Assembly: GCF_900205865.1 (NCBI RefSeq)
Contig: NZ_LT906662.1
Location: 496,001 to 560,000, forward strand
From: Thermoanaerobacterium sp. RBIITD
GTDB taxonomy: Bacteria > Bacillota > Thermoanaerobacteria > Thermoanaerobacterales > Thermoanaerobacteraceae
DNA: 64,000 nucleotides
Reading direction: 5' to 3'
Below the pieces are notes generated by a model that worked only from the letters and a program-made list of their open reading frames with translations, was not told the DNA's origin and searched no databases. Of the stretch, positions 48,184 through 59,946 are shown piece by piece. A program made the translations under genes and the position numbers. Within the stretch, counting starts at the first letter, position 1. Each line of letters opens with the position of its first letter.

Positions 48184-50084
48184 TTCAGGTTTAATAAAAA
48201 TTGTATATTTCCTGTTATTAATTGTTTTTCTTGTTGTAGTAAGTTCTGTTTGTCTTTGAAGCTGCTTTGAAAACTCATTATTTGCAAGTGCAGTATAACC
48301 ATTTTTATCACAGTATCTTTGATATTCTTCATATATTACACTTACAGGTTCATTTTCAATCTGAATATCTTCATCTTCACAATATTGAAGAAAGGATATA
48401 ATAGGATTATTTCTTTCAGCATATTCTTCAAGTTCCTTTTCAACTTTTTGAGATTTTGTAAAAGCCTTATTTCTAAGTACCCTTTTCAATCCTTGAATTC
48501 CAAGTTGTATAAGATATTCCATACATTCTTGTTCTCTTAATTCATATTTAATGCCAGGTTTATAATCAGGGTCAGCATCACTAAATCTTGCATTGAATGG
48601 AATAATTACAAGCTTTCTTATAATTGCACCAGTATCCCTTCCTTTTCCTATCCTGGGAATGTTATTGGCTGAAAACAGCATCTTTGCATAGTTTTCAAAT
48701 TCAAATGGATCTTGCCCTTTCCGTTCAACATTAACTCTATCTCCAGTTACAAGCTTTTTAAAAATGAACTATTAGCAATAAATTCATCACCTATATCATC
48801 ACCTATGTTTGCAAGCTTCCCAAACAATTCAGCAGTTTTAAATCTGTCACCAAGTTCTTTTAAGTCCAGTGATGAAATATTGTTGTCACCCAACAAGGTT
48901 TTGACCATATCCAGAAAAGTTGATTTACCATTATTTTTTTCACCAATCAAGATGAAAGCTTTTCCACCTGCAAGGGTATTTGACCTATATATGCAAGCCC
49001 CTACAATTTCTTCAAGAAGCATTCTGATTTCTTTATCATGGCAAGCAATTTTGTTCAAAGTGTTATTAACCAGTTCTGAATAAGCATCAGGATTATAACA
49101 CCAATCAATTTTACTTGTTATTATGTGGTTTGGTGAAAAATCAATGAAGGAATCATCAACCAGGTTATACACCCCATTCTTGAAAGCAATTAAATTTGCA
49201 CTTGAAGCTGGTGTGTTTTCAATTATTAAATCCTCCAAGTATGCCTTGACTTCATTTCTCTTTGCTCTGCTCAACTGTGGTATATGTTTCAGCATAGCAT
49301 TATAGATAAATTTTTCATTTGAAATATATATCCCATCTTTGTATATATGAAGTTGGTTACTTATCCTAATGATATGCTCATTGTTTTTTAAGTAATTAGC
49401 AAACTTATCAAATAAAAAGGTTGTTCCTTTGAAGAATATTGGCTTTTTGAAAGCATCATCCCGAAGTATTGTTTCAAGTTCTTTTTCAGATAAAGATTCC
49501 TTCAGCACATATTGATTGATGATTCTTATACATTCCCTTGCTTCTTCAACTGTAAAATCCGCAGATTGCAAAGTTAGAATATAGTTGAATAAGCTTTGAT
49601 TTCTACCATCCCCAGCTTCCATATTGATAAATTCAATATTAGCTGAAATAGGTGTCAGCCATTTTAGGATTTCATCAAGTTCATCTAGATTTAGCAATAT
49701 TTCTCTTGAAGTCCCATCCATTTTTAATACTTCATATGAATTCTTACTTCCAAGTTTTATATCCGCTTCAAGACCAATAGCCAGCTTACACTTGGTTTTA
49801 TTAGCAGTAATACTATTATTTTTAAACAAGAAATGCTTGCCACGTCCTGTTTTTATAACAACACAATTAATTTTTTTGTCCTGAACTATTTTAAAAAGTA
49901 AATCACTCATTTCAGTATCATCAATGTCAACCATAATGATGCTTTCCTTTAGAATTCCATCAAATTCGGGTTCATCTTTAATTTGGTCAAAGGTTTTAAA
50001 GTCACTTCTACCTTTGATTTTTTCTATGGACTTTTTATTCTTTGTTATAATAAATCCTTGGAATAGTTCTTCATATATGTTCAT
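48145..50084 (-). pseudogene. Primase-helicase (prim-pol plus D5/P4-type ATPase), frameshifted
   Basis: Over two frames this encodes about 646 residues. N-terminal prim-pol-like motifs: IIMVDIDD (metal ligands) and GRGKHFLF. Then a PriCT-like segment (AGDGRNQSLFNYILTLQSADF) and a superfamily 3 helicase with Walker A IGEKNNGKST and Walker B LANIGDDIGDE. The first frame stops at 48747. A missing base in TTTTTAAAAA (48755-48764) would join it to VTGDRVNVERKGQDPFEFENYAKMLFSANNIPR and the rest, ending at 48145. ATG 50084 has GGTGA upstream. Expected to start replication from the adjacent repeats. Confidence 0.85.
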
Positions 50085-50116
50085 TTCATCACCGACTTTC
50101 CATAGCTGATTCATTG

Positions 50117-50305
50117 TTATAAGGCTACTTTTTGTTCAAAGTATCGCTTTGAGATTTTTCCGGCAACAGTAATAAAACCTTGTGCTTTAAGTTCTTCATT
50201 CAATCTCTTGATAATTCGGTAGGCAGTTGATAAACTTACACCTAAAATTACTGCAACTTCTTCTGCTGTCAAGAAGTTTGTAGTTTTCTTATATGTTGTT
50301 TTCAT
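50117..50305 (-). CDS. Small HTH protein (Xis-like)
   Basis: A 62-residue protein: NFLTAEEVAVILGVSLSTAYRIIKRLNEELKAQGFITVAGKISKRYFEQKVAL. This is a winged-helix DNA-binding domain of the excisionase/HTH_17 sort. First or second gene of the leftward transcript; might be the excisionase or a replication regulator. Confidence 0.7.
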   Translation of the reverse strand: MKTTYKKTTNFLTAEEVAVILGVSLSTAYRIIKRLNEELKAQGFITVAGKISKRYFEQKVAL

Positions 50306-50322
50306 GCTGTTACACCACCTTT

Positions 50323-50520
50323 CTAATCTTCATTAAAAAATAATTCCTGAACTGTGCAATTTAAAGAATCAGCAAGCCTTTTCATTAAATCAACACTTGG
50401 ATTTTTAGCTTTTCCTTGTTCCAATTTCATTAGGTATTGTGGTGTTATACCTACTTGCTGAGCTAAATTTTTTTGTTTAATTCCTAATTCGATTCTTTTA
50501 AGTTTCAATTTAGATACCAT
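50323..50520 (-). CDS. XRE-family regulator (Cro-like), leftward
   Basis: A 65-residue Cro/C1-type HTH: KLKRIELGIKQKNLAQQVGITPQYLMKLEQGKAKNPSVDLMKRLADSLNCTVQELFF. It is the first gene of the leftward operon, divergent from the larger repressor, as expected for a lysis/lysogeny-type switch. Confidence 0.88.
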   Translation of the reverse strand: MVSKLKLKRIELGIKQKNLAQQVGITPQYLMKLEQGKAKNPSVDLMKRLADSLNCTVQELFFNED

Positions 50521-50545
50521 ATTGTCAATCCCCCTTTTATAAATT

Positions 50546-50587
50546 AACCGATTTGGTTGTTGTATTTATAATACTACCGTTTTGGTT
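50546..50587. promoter_or_regulatory. Paired operator palindromes
   Basis: AACCGATTTGGTT (50546-50558) and TACCGTTTTGGTT (50575-50587) share ACCGNTTTGGT, 29 bases apart. One lies inside the spacer of the leftward promoter, the other just past its -10. They are natural binding sites for one of the two XRE proteins. Confidence 0.75.
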
Positions 50588-50596
50588 TTTTGTCAA
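50568..50596 (-). promoter_or_regulatory. Leftward early promoter
   Basis: Minus strand TTGACA, 17-base spacer, TATTAT. It would drive the Cro-like, Xis-like and primase genes. An operator palindrome occupies the spacer. Confidence 0.78.
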
Positions 50597-50614
50597 TAAG
50601 TTTTATAAAATAAA

Positions 50615-50643
50615 TTGACATTATGGTTATTTTAAATTATTAT
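50615..50643 (+). promoter_or_regulatory. Rightward repressor promoter
   Basis: TTGACA, 17-base spacer, TATTAT, about 25 bases before the repressor GTG. It has the same boxes as the leftward promoter; a half operator (TATGGTTA) lies in the spacer. Confidence 0.75.
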
Positions 50644-50667
50644 CTTATTAGAAGGGTAGGTGATACA

Positions 50668-51183
50668 GTGGAAGAAAATAGAATAAAAATTGCACGAATG
50701 AGAAAAGGACTTACGCAAGACCAATTAGGAAAACTTGTTGGTGTTTCAGGTGTAGCTATAATGAGATATGAAAAAAATCAACGCCAACCAAAGCAAAAAA
50801 TAATACATAAGCTTTCAAAAGTATTAGATGTAAATGAAGCCTGGTTAATGGGTTATGATGTTCCAATGGAAAGAACTGAAAATAATCTTAACGATTCAAT
50901 AAAAGTTAAAACTAAAAATTTTGAATACTTTATTAAGTATCTCGAATCTATTGGCTATACTGTTGAAATTCAACCTGAAGTTCTTGAATGGCATTATGAA
51001 GATGTTATTGAGAATGGAAAAGTTATTGGTAGAACACAAGTTGTAGATAAAGAAATATATACTGTAAAAATAATAAAAGATAAAACTACAACAATATTTA
51101 CTGAATCAGAATTTGAAGAATTTAGAAAAACTATTGAAAAATCAGTTGAATTTGAGATTTATAAAGCCAACCAAAATAAATAA
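50668..51183 (+). CDS. XRE-family repressor
   Basis: A 171-residue repressor from GTG 50668, with AGGTGA seven bases upstream. The N-terminal HTH reads RIKIARMRKGLTQDQLGKLVGVSGVAIMRYEKNQRQPKQKIIHKLSKVLDVNEAWLMGYD. The C-terminal part is unlike LexA/CI peptidase domains: no Ser-Lys dyad context is visible. Induction might therefore depend on an antirepressor protein rather than RecA-driven self-cleavage, as in SaPI Stl. That is inference. Confidence 0.85.
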   Translation: MEENRIKIARMRKGLTQDQLGKLVGVSGVAIMRYEKNQRQPKQKIIHKLSKVLDVNEAWLMGYDVPMERTENNLNDSIKVKTKNFEYFIKYLESIGYTVEIQPEVLEWHYEDVIENGKVIGRTQVVDKEIYTVKIIKDKTTTIFTESEFEEFRKTIEKSVEFEIYKANQNK

Positions 51184-51185
51184 AA

Positions 51186-51219
51186 AAAATCGCCTGGTGC
51201 TGTAACACCAAACGATTTT
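51186..51219 (+). terminator. Hairpin after the repressor
   Basis: AAAATCG...TGGTG / CACCA...CGATTTT with a 2-by-2 interior loop, right after the repressor stop. Confidence 0.6.
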
Positions 51220-51237
51220 AGTTGATACTTTATAAAC

Positions 51238-51325
51238 CCAAAGGTTTGATATAGTACCTAATATAACCAATTATATTATATCATAGACCTTTGGAGATAT
51301 AAAGGGTCTATTTTTTATACCCTTT
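51238..51325 (+). promoter_or_regulatory. Structured leader upstream of the integrase
   Basis: CCAAAGGT (51238-51245) pairs with ACCTTTGG (51287-51294), enclosing further GATATA/TATATC pairing. It is followed by a terminator-like AAAGGGT / ACCCTTT hairpin with TTT (51301-51325) only about 20 bases before the integrase start. This could limit read-through into int. Confidence 0.45.
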
Positions 51326-51346
51326 TTTAAAGAAAGGAATGATATA

Positions 51347-52439
51347 ATGCCTGTTTACAAAGATGAAAAACGTGGTACTTGGTATGCATCCTTTTATTAC
51401 ACTGATTGGATGGGGAACAGGAAGAAAAAGAAGAAGGAAGGATTTAAAACTCAAAAGGAAGCCAAAGCTTTTGAAAGGGAATTTCTTAATAAAGCACACG
51501 CTTCCTGTGATATGACTTTTGGAAGCCTGGTTGAACTGTATATGGAAGATTGCCAAAGCAGATTGAAGCCAATACATTAGAAAATAAGAAATATGTAATT
51601 GATTTAAAAATATTGCCATATTTCAAGGATATGCCAATTAATACTATAACCCCGACAACGGTTAGGAAATGGCAAAATGAATTGATTTCCAGTGAAAAGA
51701 ATTACAGTCAAACGTATTTGAAAACAGTAAATAATCAGCTTTCAGCTATCTTCAATTTTGCAATGAAATATTATAAGCTTCCTTCCAATCCTGCAAGGAT
51801 ATGTGGAAGCATGGGAAAGAAAAATGCTGATTCAATGCAGTTTTGGACTGTTGAAGAATTCAAGAAATTCATTGCTGCTGTGGAAGATAAACCAACATCA
51901 AAGGTTGCATTTGAATTGCTGTTTTGGACTGGAATGAGGTCAGGGGAATTACTTGCTTTAACATTGAATGATTTTGACTTTGAAGCCCAAACAGTAAGCA
52001 TCAATAAGAACTATGCAAGAATGGGTGACCAGGATTTAATACTTGAACCCAAGACACCCAAAAGCAAAACGGTTATAACATTACCACCTTTTTTATGTGA
52101 CCTTGTTCAAGATTATGCTTCCAAGCTTTATGATTATGAACCTGATGAAAGTTGTTCCAGGTAACAAAATATTACCTTCACCATGAAATGGACAGAGGAT
52201 GTAAAAAATCAGGTGTTAAAAAAATCAGAATTCATGACTTGCGACATTCCCACGCATCATTATTGATTGAAATGGTTTTTTCACCACTGCTTATTTCTGA
52301 AAAACTTGGTCATGAAAATATTGAAACAACCCTTCAGACATATTCCCATCTATATCCTAACAAGCATAGTGAAGTTGCTGAAAAATTAGAAAAACTTAAT
52401 GAAAAAAATCTTAATTCAGAACCACAAAATAACACATAA
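51347..52439 (+). pseudogene. int: Tyrosine recombinase integrase, two frameshifts
   Basis: Over three frames this encodes about 364 residues of a Tn916/phage-type integrase. The AP2-like arm-binding N-terminus (MPVYKDEKRGTWYASFYYTDWMGNRKKKKKEGFKTQKEAKAFE) and SAM-like domain precede the catalytic domain. Catalytic residues all remain: Arg in TGMRSGELLAL, HDLRHSHASLL, LGHENIETTLQTY with the Tyr nucleophile in TYSHLY. Frame breaks near 51569-51572 and 52150-52151 are each explained by one lost base (AGTTG for AGGTTG in the second). It lies next to guaA, pointing at attR. Confidence 0.88.
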
Positions 52440-52447
52440 AAATAAAA

Positions 52448-52458
52448 TAGTACGTTTT
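52448..52458. repeat. TAGTACGTTTT copy near the right end
   Basis: Identical over 11 bases to 40623-40633, same orientation. Possible arm-type integrase site or alternative crossover core. Confidence 0.45.
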
Positions 52459-52468
52459 ATAAAACATG

Positions 52469-52506
52469 AACCCTATAAACCTTTTAATATCAAGGCTTAT
52501 AGGGTT
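52469..52506. terminator. Bidirectional terminator between int and guaA
   Basis: AACCCTATAA-CCTT / AAGG-TTATAGGGTT stem with one mismatch and an 8-base loop, lying between the convergent int and guaA genes. Confidence 0.75.
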
Positions 52507-52514
52507 TATCTTAA

Positions 52515-52526
52515 TTATTCCCATTC
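52515..52526. other. Candidate attR within the guaA terminus
   Basis: TTATTCCCATTC covers the final Glu-Trp-Glu-stop codons of guaA. A near-identical copy is at 40510-40521. The guaA 3' end is a reported integration hotspot for genomic islands, and insertion here leaves guaA intact. Confidence 0.6.
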
Positions 52527-54053
52527 GATTGTTGCAGGTGGTTTTGATGTAATATCATATAAGACTCTGTTTACACCGTATACTTCATTTATTATGCTTG
52601 TAGATATATCTTCAAGAATATCATAAGGAATCTTTACCCAATCTGCAGTCATTCCATCATTGCTTTCAACAATTCTTAAAATGATAGGATATGCATATGT
52701 CCTTTCATCACCCATTATTCCTACGCTTTTAATGTCCGGTAGTACAGCGAATGACTGCCAAACTTTATTATACCAGCCGTTTTTCTTCATCTCTCTTAGT
52801 ACTATACTATCTGCTTCCCTTAAGATATCTAATTTCTTTTCTGTAATCTCACCAAGAATCCTTACAGCAAGGCCAGGACCTGGAAATGGCTGTCTATTTA
52901 ATACCTCATCAGGCATTCCTAGTTCTCTTCCAACTTGTCTTACTTCATCTTTGAATAGCATCCTTAAAGGTTCGATAAGTTCGAATCCAACATTTTCAGG
53001 AAGACCACCTACATTGTGATGGCTTTTTATTGTTGATGCAACATGGCTTCCGCTTTCTATTACATCTGGGTAAAGGGTACCTTGTACGAGGTATTTCACA
53101 CCACCAATCTTTTTAGCTTCTTCCTGAAAAACTTCTATAAATTCGCTACCTATTATTTTTCTCTTCATCTCGGGATCTGTAACGCCTTTTAATTTCTCTA
53201 AAAATCTTTCCTTCGCATCGACTTTGATTATCTTCATATCAAAATTTCTCTTAAATGTTTCAACAACTGTATCACCTTCATTTTTTCTCAATAGACCGTT
53301 ATCAACAAAAATACATATAAGCTGATCATGTATGGCTCTATTGACAAGTACAGCTGCAACAGATGAATCAACACCACCACTTAAAGCACATACAACTTTA
53401 TGGCCGTCTACTTTCTTTCGAATCTCCTTTACTGTCTGTTCAATGAGTGAGTCCATCGTCCAATCTGCCGAGCAGTCACAAATCTCAAAGAGAAAGTTTC
53501 TTATGATTTCAGTTCCTTTTGGTGTGTGTATTACTTCTGGATGAAATTGTACAGAATATTGTTTTTTTTCTACATTAGCTATTGCCGCAATTGGGCAGTT
53601 TGCTGTTGATGCCACAACTTTGAAATTTTTTGGTGGTAATTCTATCTGATCTGTATGACTCATCCAACAGCTTGTCTCTTTTTCAATCCCTTTGAATAGC
53701 GGTATGTTATTATTTAATACTACTTCAGTTTTGCCATACTCTCTTACAGATGCTGCAATTACTTTACCGCCAAGTGCCATAGTCATAAGCTGTGCACCAT
53801 AACATATACCAAGTATAGGATAATCTAATCTAAAAATTCCCTCGTCGCATACTGGAGCATTCGGTGCATAAACGCTAGCAGGACCGCCTGATAGCACAAT
53901 TCCCTTTGGTTCTCTTTTAATAATTTCTTCAGGTTTTATGTTATATGGTACGATTTCACAAAAAACATTTGCTTCTCTTATGCGCCTTGCTATTAGCTGA
54001 GTATATTGCCCACCAAAATCCAGAATTAATATAACTTCTCTACTAATCCCCAT
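52515..54053 (-). CDS. guaA: GMP synthase (glutamine-hydrolysing)
   Basis: GuaA converts XMP to GMP. The 512-residue protein has a class I glutamine amidotransferase domain (GICYGAQLM with catalytic Cys near 82, and [12 protein letters not shown]), the ATP-pyrophosphatase loop [14 protein letters not shown], and the dimerisation domain ending [10 protein letters not shown] start at ATG 54053, after GGAGGATATTG. It lies 12 bases after guaB. Its last codons are the apparent integration site of the adjoining element. Confidence 0.97.
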   Translation of the reverse strand: MGISREVILILDFGGQYTQLIARRIREANVFCEIVPYNIKPEEIIKREPKGIVLSGGPASVYAPNAPVCDEGIFRLDYPILGICYGAQLMTMALGGKVIAASVREYGKTEVVLNNNIPLFKGIEKETSCWMSHTDQIELPPKNFKVVASTANCPIAAIANVEKKQYSVQFHPEVIHTPKGTEIIRNFLFEICDCSADWTMDSLIEQTVKEIRKKVDGHKVVCALSGGVDSSVAAVLVNRAIHDQLICIFVDNGLLRKNEGDTVVETFKRNFDMKIIKVDAKERFLEKLKGVTDPEMKRKIIGSEFIEVFQEEAKKIGGVKYLVQGTLYPDVIESGSHVASTIKSHHNVGGLPENVGFELIEPLRMLFKDEVRQVGRELGMPDEVLNRQPFPGPGLAVRILGEITEKKLDILREADSIVLREMKKNGWYNKVWQSFAVLPDIKSVGIMGDERTYAYPIILRIVESNDGMTADWVKIPYDILEDISTSIINEVYGVNRVLYDITSKPPATIEWE

Positions 54054-54065
54054 CAATATCCTCCT

Positions 54066-55532
<1,467 letters not shown>

Positions 55533-55579
55533 TCATTATTATAATATTATTTCCTTTAAATACATAATAAATAATAAAA

Positions 55580-55606
55580 CCTGAACATAAAGAATTATTG
55601 TTCAGG
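55580..55606 (-). terminator. Riboswitch-linked terminator upstream of guaB
   Basis: Stem CCTGAACA / TGTTCAGG with an 11-base loop, followed on the minus strand by TTTTATTATTT. About 25 bases downstream of the aptamer, so guanine binding probably favours termination. Confidence 0.85.
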
Positions 55607-55629
55607 CAAAAAAGAGTACGACAATAATT

Positions 55630-55694
55630 CCCCATAGTAAAGAGTTATGGCTCTTTGTAGATACTCCAGTGCCAATTCACCGGATTATATGCGG
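55630..55694 (-). ncRNA. Guanine-class purine riboswitch upstream of guaBA
   Basis: Minus strand: CCGCATATAATCCGGTGAAT, TGGCACTGGAGTATCTAC and AAAGAGCCATAACTCTTT, ending ACTATGGGG. J1/2 (UAUAAU), J2/3 (GUAUCUAC) and J3/1 (ACUAUG) match the purine aptamer. C at the ligand-pairing position indicates guanine. J2/3 has A where the usual sequence has U (GUAUC instead of GUUUC), a position known to be flipped out and variable. P1 contains one G-G mismatch. Confidence 0.88.
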
Positions 55695-55815
55695 TATCAT
55701 TTATCTATTAAATTATAAATCAATATAACAGATTTATATGTCTATGTCAACCATAAGATGCTTCACACTGAAAAACAGATGAATATTTTTATCATTTGTT
55801 CAAAAGTGCTGATGT

Positions 55816-55845
55816 AAAAAAATAACCGGGATAATCCCGGTTATT
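55816..55845 (-). terminator. groESL terminator
   Basis: An 11-bp stem AATAACCGGGA / TCCCGGTTATT with a 3-base loop, directly after the groEL stop, and a T-run on the minus strand. Confidence 0.92.
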
Positions 55846-55848
55846 TTT

Positions 55849-57483
<1,635 letters not shown>

Positions 57484-57491
57484 CTACCTCC

Positions 57492-57776
57492 TTATTCTAC
57501 TATTGCTAATATATCGCTCTGCCTCAAGAGCAAATATTCCTGTCCATCTAATTTAACCTCTGTACCAGCATACTTAGAGAATATAACCTTATCTCCAACT
57601 TTTACTTCCAGCTCGACCTTTTTACCATCTATGTATTCTCCCGAGCCGACTGCAAGAACTTCTCCTTGTTGAGGCTTCTCCTTTGCGGTACCTGGTAATA
57701 CAATTCCGCCTTTTGTAACTTCTTCAGCCTCTGTAGCTTTTACGACAACTCTGTCACCAAGTGGTTTTAATCTCAT
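57492..57776 (-). CDS. groES: 10 kDa co-chaperonin GroES
   Basis: The lid of the GroEL chamber, 94 residues from ATG 57776 (GGAGGG upstream). It has [40 protein letters not shown], including the mobile loop (TKGGIVLPG). The five-codon longer frame lacks a ribosome site. The CIRCE element lies 22 bases upstream. Confidence 0.97.
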   Translation of the reverse strand: MRLKPLGDRVVVKATEAEEVTKGGIVLPGTAKEKPQQGEVLAVGSGEYIDGKKVELEVKVGDKVIFSKYAGTEVKLDGQEYLLLRQSDILAIVE

Positions 57777-57797
57777 AATATCCCTCCTCAATTGTTG

Positions 57798-57824
57798 TTA
57801 GCACTCGTTAATTGTGAGTGCTAA
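57798..57824. promoter_or_regulatory. CIRCE operator (HrcA binding site)
   Basis: TTAGCACTC, 9-base spacer, GAGTGCTAA: the perfect CIRCE inverted repeat. groESL is thus under HrcA heat-shock repression. Confidence 0.97.
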
Positions 57825-57974
57825 TTATTACACTTTTATATTAGTTTAATTGTAAGAACATAGCAAATCTTATTTTGCTTCATTTTTACTTATTTTGAGC
57901 AATTATTTAAGATTTTATCCATATATCTTTTAATTATACCGTTAATTTATGATTTACGTAAAAAAATGCAGGTT

Positions 57975-59099
57975 TTAATTTCCTGCATCTAAATCATCAT
58001 TTTTAATTGTCTTCTCGTCATTTTTTTCTTTATCTACATTATTATTTGTTCCTTGTTGCTTTAAATAATTTATCATATTATACATAAACTGCTGTTGCTC
58101 TTTTGTAAGCATTGATTTTAGGTTATCCACAACAGCAGATTGTTGTGGTGATAAACCTAAAGGAATGTTATTGGCTTCAACGTCATTATTTTGGCTATTA
58201 TCTATTGTATTATCTTTATTATTTATCCCTATTTCTTTTTCATCATCTTTATTAGTTCCTTTTTTGTTTTCATCATCTGCAGTATTTGACGGTGTGTTTA
58301 TACGCTCTAAATTGTCTTTTCCTTTAATTAATTCTTTTTTTGATGTCAATGTTGCCATGTTATTTTTATCTGTTTCTTTGTTTATATTCTGTTGTTCATT
58401 TTTATCTTTATTATTCTTAGAGTTCATTATGTTTTCTGCTTTGTTCAATGCCTCAACAAGCTTTATGTTCTTTATTATCTTCTCTGCCATGTCCTGTTTA
58501 TCATCTGGTATTATGGGTTTCACTGCTTCAAATATATCCAGAATTTTATCTATCATATTATTCTTATTATTTTCGTTATCATATTTTTTCATTTTTTCAT
58601 TTAGATTTTGTATTCCTTCATGGAGTTTTATAAATTTATCTATTATTACCTGTTTATCTTCCTTCATATATGGTTTTACGGCTTTTAAGATTCCAATTTG
58701 GTCAAAATTGTCGTCCTCTTGGGTATCTGCATCTTGGTTTTGAAATTCGACTAATTGCCTATGACATTCTACGATCTCTGCTATTTTTGTAAATATATCT
58801 ATGTAGTACTGTTCCTTTCTGTTTACATATGGTTTAACACTTCCCATAAAATTTTTTCCTTTTTCGATTATCTGAAAAATGTCAAACTTATTCTCGTTTT
58901 CGTCATTTTCTCCTTTATCTGAAGTTCCCTCACCTTTTTTCTCTTCGTTTTGATTCTTGCCATAGTTTTCATCATCTTCTTTTCCTTTATCAAGTAATTT
59001 TTTATTTTCTATGCTTAGTTCATCAAATAACTGGAATCTTACAAAAAAGATTATGAAAAGTTCGATTATCAGTATCTTTATAAGCTTTTCCTTATTCAA
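57975..59099 (-). CDS. Membrane-anchored repeat protein, unknown, probably sporulation-linked
   Basis: About 374 residues if started at TTG 59099 (AGGGGG upstream). An N-terminal membrane anchor (LIKILIIELFIIFFVRFQLF) precedes an Asn/Lys/Glu/Asp-rich region. Three repeats of about 30-40 residues share the pattern xVKPYxxxDKQxxxDKxIK: KNFMGSVKPYVNRKEQYYIDIF, ILKAVKPYMKEDKQVIIDKF and IFEAVKPIIPDDKQDMAEKI. A final helical motif LSPQQSAVVDNLKSMLTKEQQQFMYNMINYL follows. No family recognised. Its neighbours are tiny sporulation-type membrane peptides. Confidence 0.65.
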   Translation of the reverse strand: MNKEKLIKILIIELFIIFFVRFQLFDELSIENKKLLDKGKEDDENYGKNQNEEKKGEGTSDKGENDENENKFDIFQIIEKGKNFMGSVKPYVNRKEQYYIDIFTKIAEIVECHRQLVEFQNQDADTQEDDNFDQIGILKAVKPYMKEDKQVIIDKFIKLHEGIQNLNEKMKKYDNENNKNNMIDKILDIFEAVKPIIPDDKQDMAEKIIKNIKLVEALNKAENIMNSKNNKDKNEQQNINKETDKNNMATLTSKKELIKGKDNLERINTPSNTADDENKKGTNKDDEKEIGINNKDNTIDNSQNNDVEANNIPLGLSPQQSAVVDNLKSMLTKEQQQFMYNMINYLKQQGTNNNVDKEKNDEKTIKNDDLDAGN

Positions 59100-59230
59100 A
59101 ATAAAACCCCCTGCTTTTAAAATTAACTTCATTTTAATATATGTATGGGACAGGTTTATTATCACCTGCCCCCATAAATTTTGCTAATACCCTATACAGT
59201 TCTGGTCGCGTTTATTAAAGAAAGGTTATA

Positions 59231-59341
59231 TTATTTGTCTACTACAAATATTCCCGGTATAAACAGGAAAATGATGATTATTATTATTATAATCCATATC
59301 CAGGATCCGCCACACCAAGCTCCACCTTTTCCTTCTGGCAT
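59231..59341 (-). CDS. YjcZ-like tiny membrane peptide (copy 1)
   Basis: A 36-residue peptide, ATG 59341 preceded by GGAGGG: MPEGKGGAWCGGSWIW, eight isoleucines, then FLFIPGIFVVDK. One membrane helix with a Gly/Cys/Trp head, like the YjcZ-type sporulation peptides. A clear paralogue is at 59947-60060. Confidence 0.72.
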   Translation of the reverse strand: MPEGKGGAWCGGSWIWIIIIIIIIFLFIPGIFVVDK

Positions 59342-59408
59342 ATTAAAACCCTCCTTTATTATTTGGCCTCATCGACCTAATACATTATACGTATTTTAAT
59401 TAATTGTG

Positions 59409-59591
59409 TTACTCAAAATTCATCGTTACTAAAGACCATAAAAATCTTCTTGCTTTTTTACGTGGTTTATCTTGTTGTAAAGCGACTAATAGTACGAAGA
59501 AAAACAGCAAATCTTCGAACTCAAATTTAACATCCATTATGACCGTAAGGATGACAAAGAAAAACATCAGGGAATTACCTGTAATAGTCAT
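59409..59591 (-). CDS. Two-helix small membrane peptide (copy 1)
   Basis: A 60-residue peptide, ATG 59591 after GGAG. Two hydrophobic spans (LMFFFVILTVIM and LLFFFVLLVAL), then a basic tail (DKPRKKARRFL). Similar in layout to the peptide at 59731-59916. Confidence 0.6.
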   Translation of the reverse strand: MTITGNSLMFFFVILTVIMDVKFEFEDLLFFFVLLVALQQDKPRKKARRFLWSLVTMNFE

Positions 59592-59696
59592 AAAATCAGC
59601 TCCAATATTTTATTTTAATTCAGTATATTCATGAGCTTAATGTATTGATATTTGATTATTTTTAATATATAGTTATGACTATTTTTATTGAATAAT

Positions 59697-59728
59697 AAAA
59701 TGGTCCTACCAAAAGATAGGACCATTTT
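59697..59728 (-). terminator. Terminator within the small-peptide cluster
   Basis: A perfect 12-bp stem AAAATGGTCCTA / TAGGACCATTTT with an 8-base loop, right after the stop of the peptide at 59731. Confidence 0.88.
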
Positions 59729-59730
59729 AT

Positions 59731-59916
59731 TTATTTGACCTGATTTAGGAATAATCCCATTCCGCCATCCATGACTATTACAAGTAATACGAAGAAGAAT
59801 AGCAATGTTTCCATTGACCAGTTGCCGCCAAAACAACCGCTGCCCATTAATACAACGAGTATTAAGAAGAAGAACAGCAAATTGCTTTCACCAAATACTG
59901 AACTTGTACCTGCCAT
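59731..59916 (-). CDS. Two-helix small membrane peptide (copy 2)
   Basis: A 61-residue peptide beginning MAGTSSVFGESNLLFFFLILVVLMGSGCFGG, then a second span METLLFFFVLLVIVMDGG. The repeated LLFFF motif occurs in both helices. GGAGGATC lies upstream. A paralogue of the peptide at 59409. Confidence 0.68.
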   Translation of the reverse strand: MAGTSSVFGESNLLFFFLILVVLMGSGCFGGNWSMETLLFFFVLLVIVMDGGMGLFLNQVK

Positions 59917-59946
59917 AATGATCCTCCTTTTTATTATTTAAAGATT

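Larger units (their letters stand above)
40510..52526. mobile_element. Integrated phage-satellite-like (PICI-like) element at guaA
   Basis: About 12 kb flanked by a 12-base near-direct repeat derived from the guaA 3' end. Content in order from guaA: tyrosine integrase, phage repressor facing the other way, Cro-like and Xis-like HTH proteins, primase-helicase, iteron/AT-rich putative origin, small genes, lone small terminase, two unknown damaged genes, two sigma-like regulators, short tape measure, HTH protein, toxin-antitoxin. No large terminase, portal, capsid, holin or lysin is visible. This resembles a phage-inducible chromosomal island; a degraded prophage is the alternative. Confidence 0.75.

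Noticed and set aside
48060-48332. A 90-codon minus-strand frame overlapping the origin and primase end
   Set aside because: Low-complexity translation overlapping the primase C-terminus and iterons; no ribosome site.
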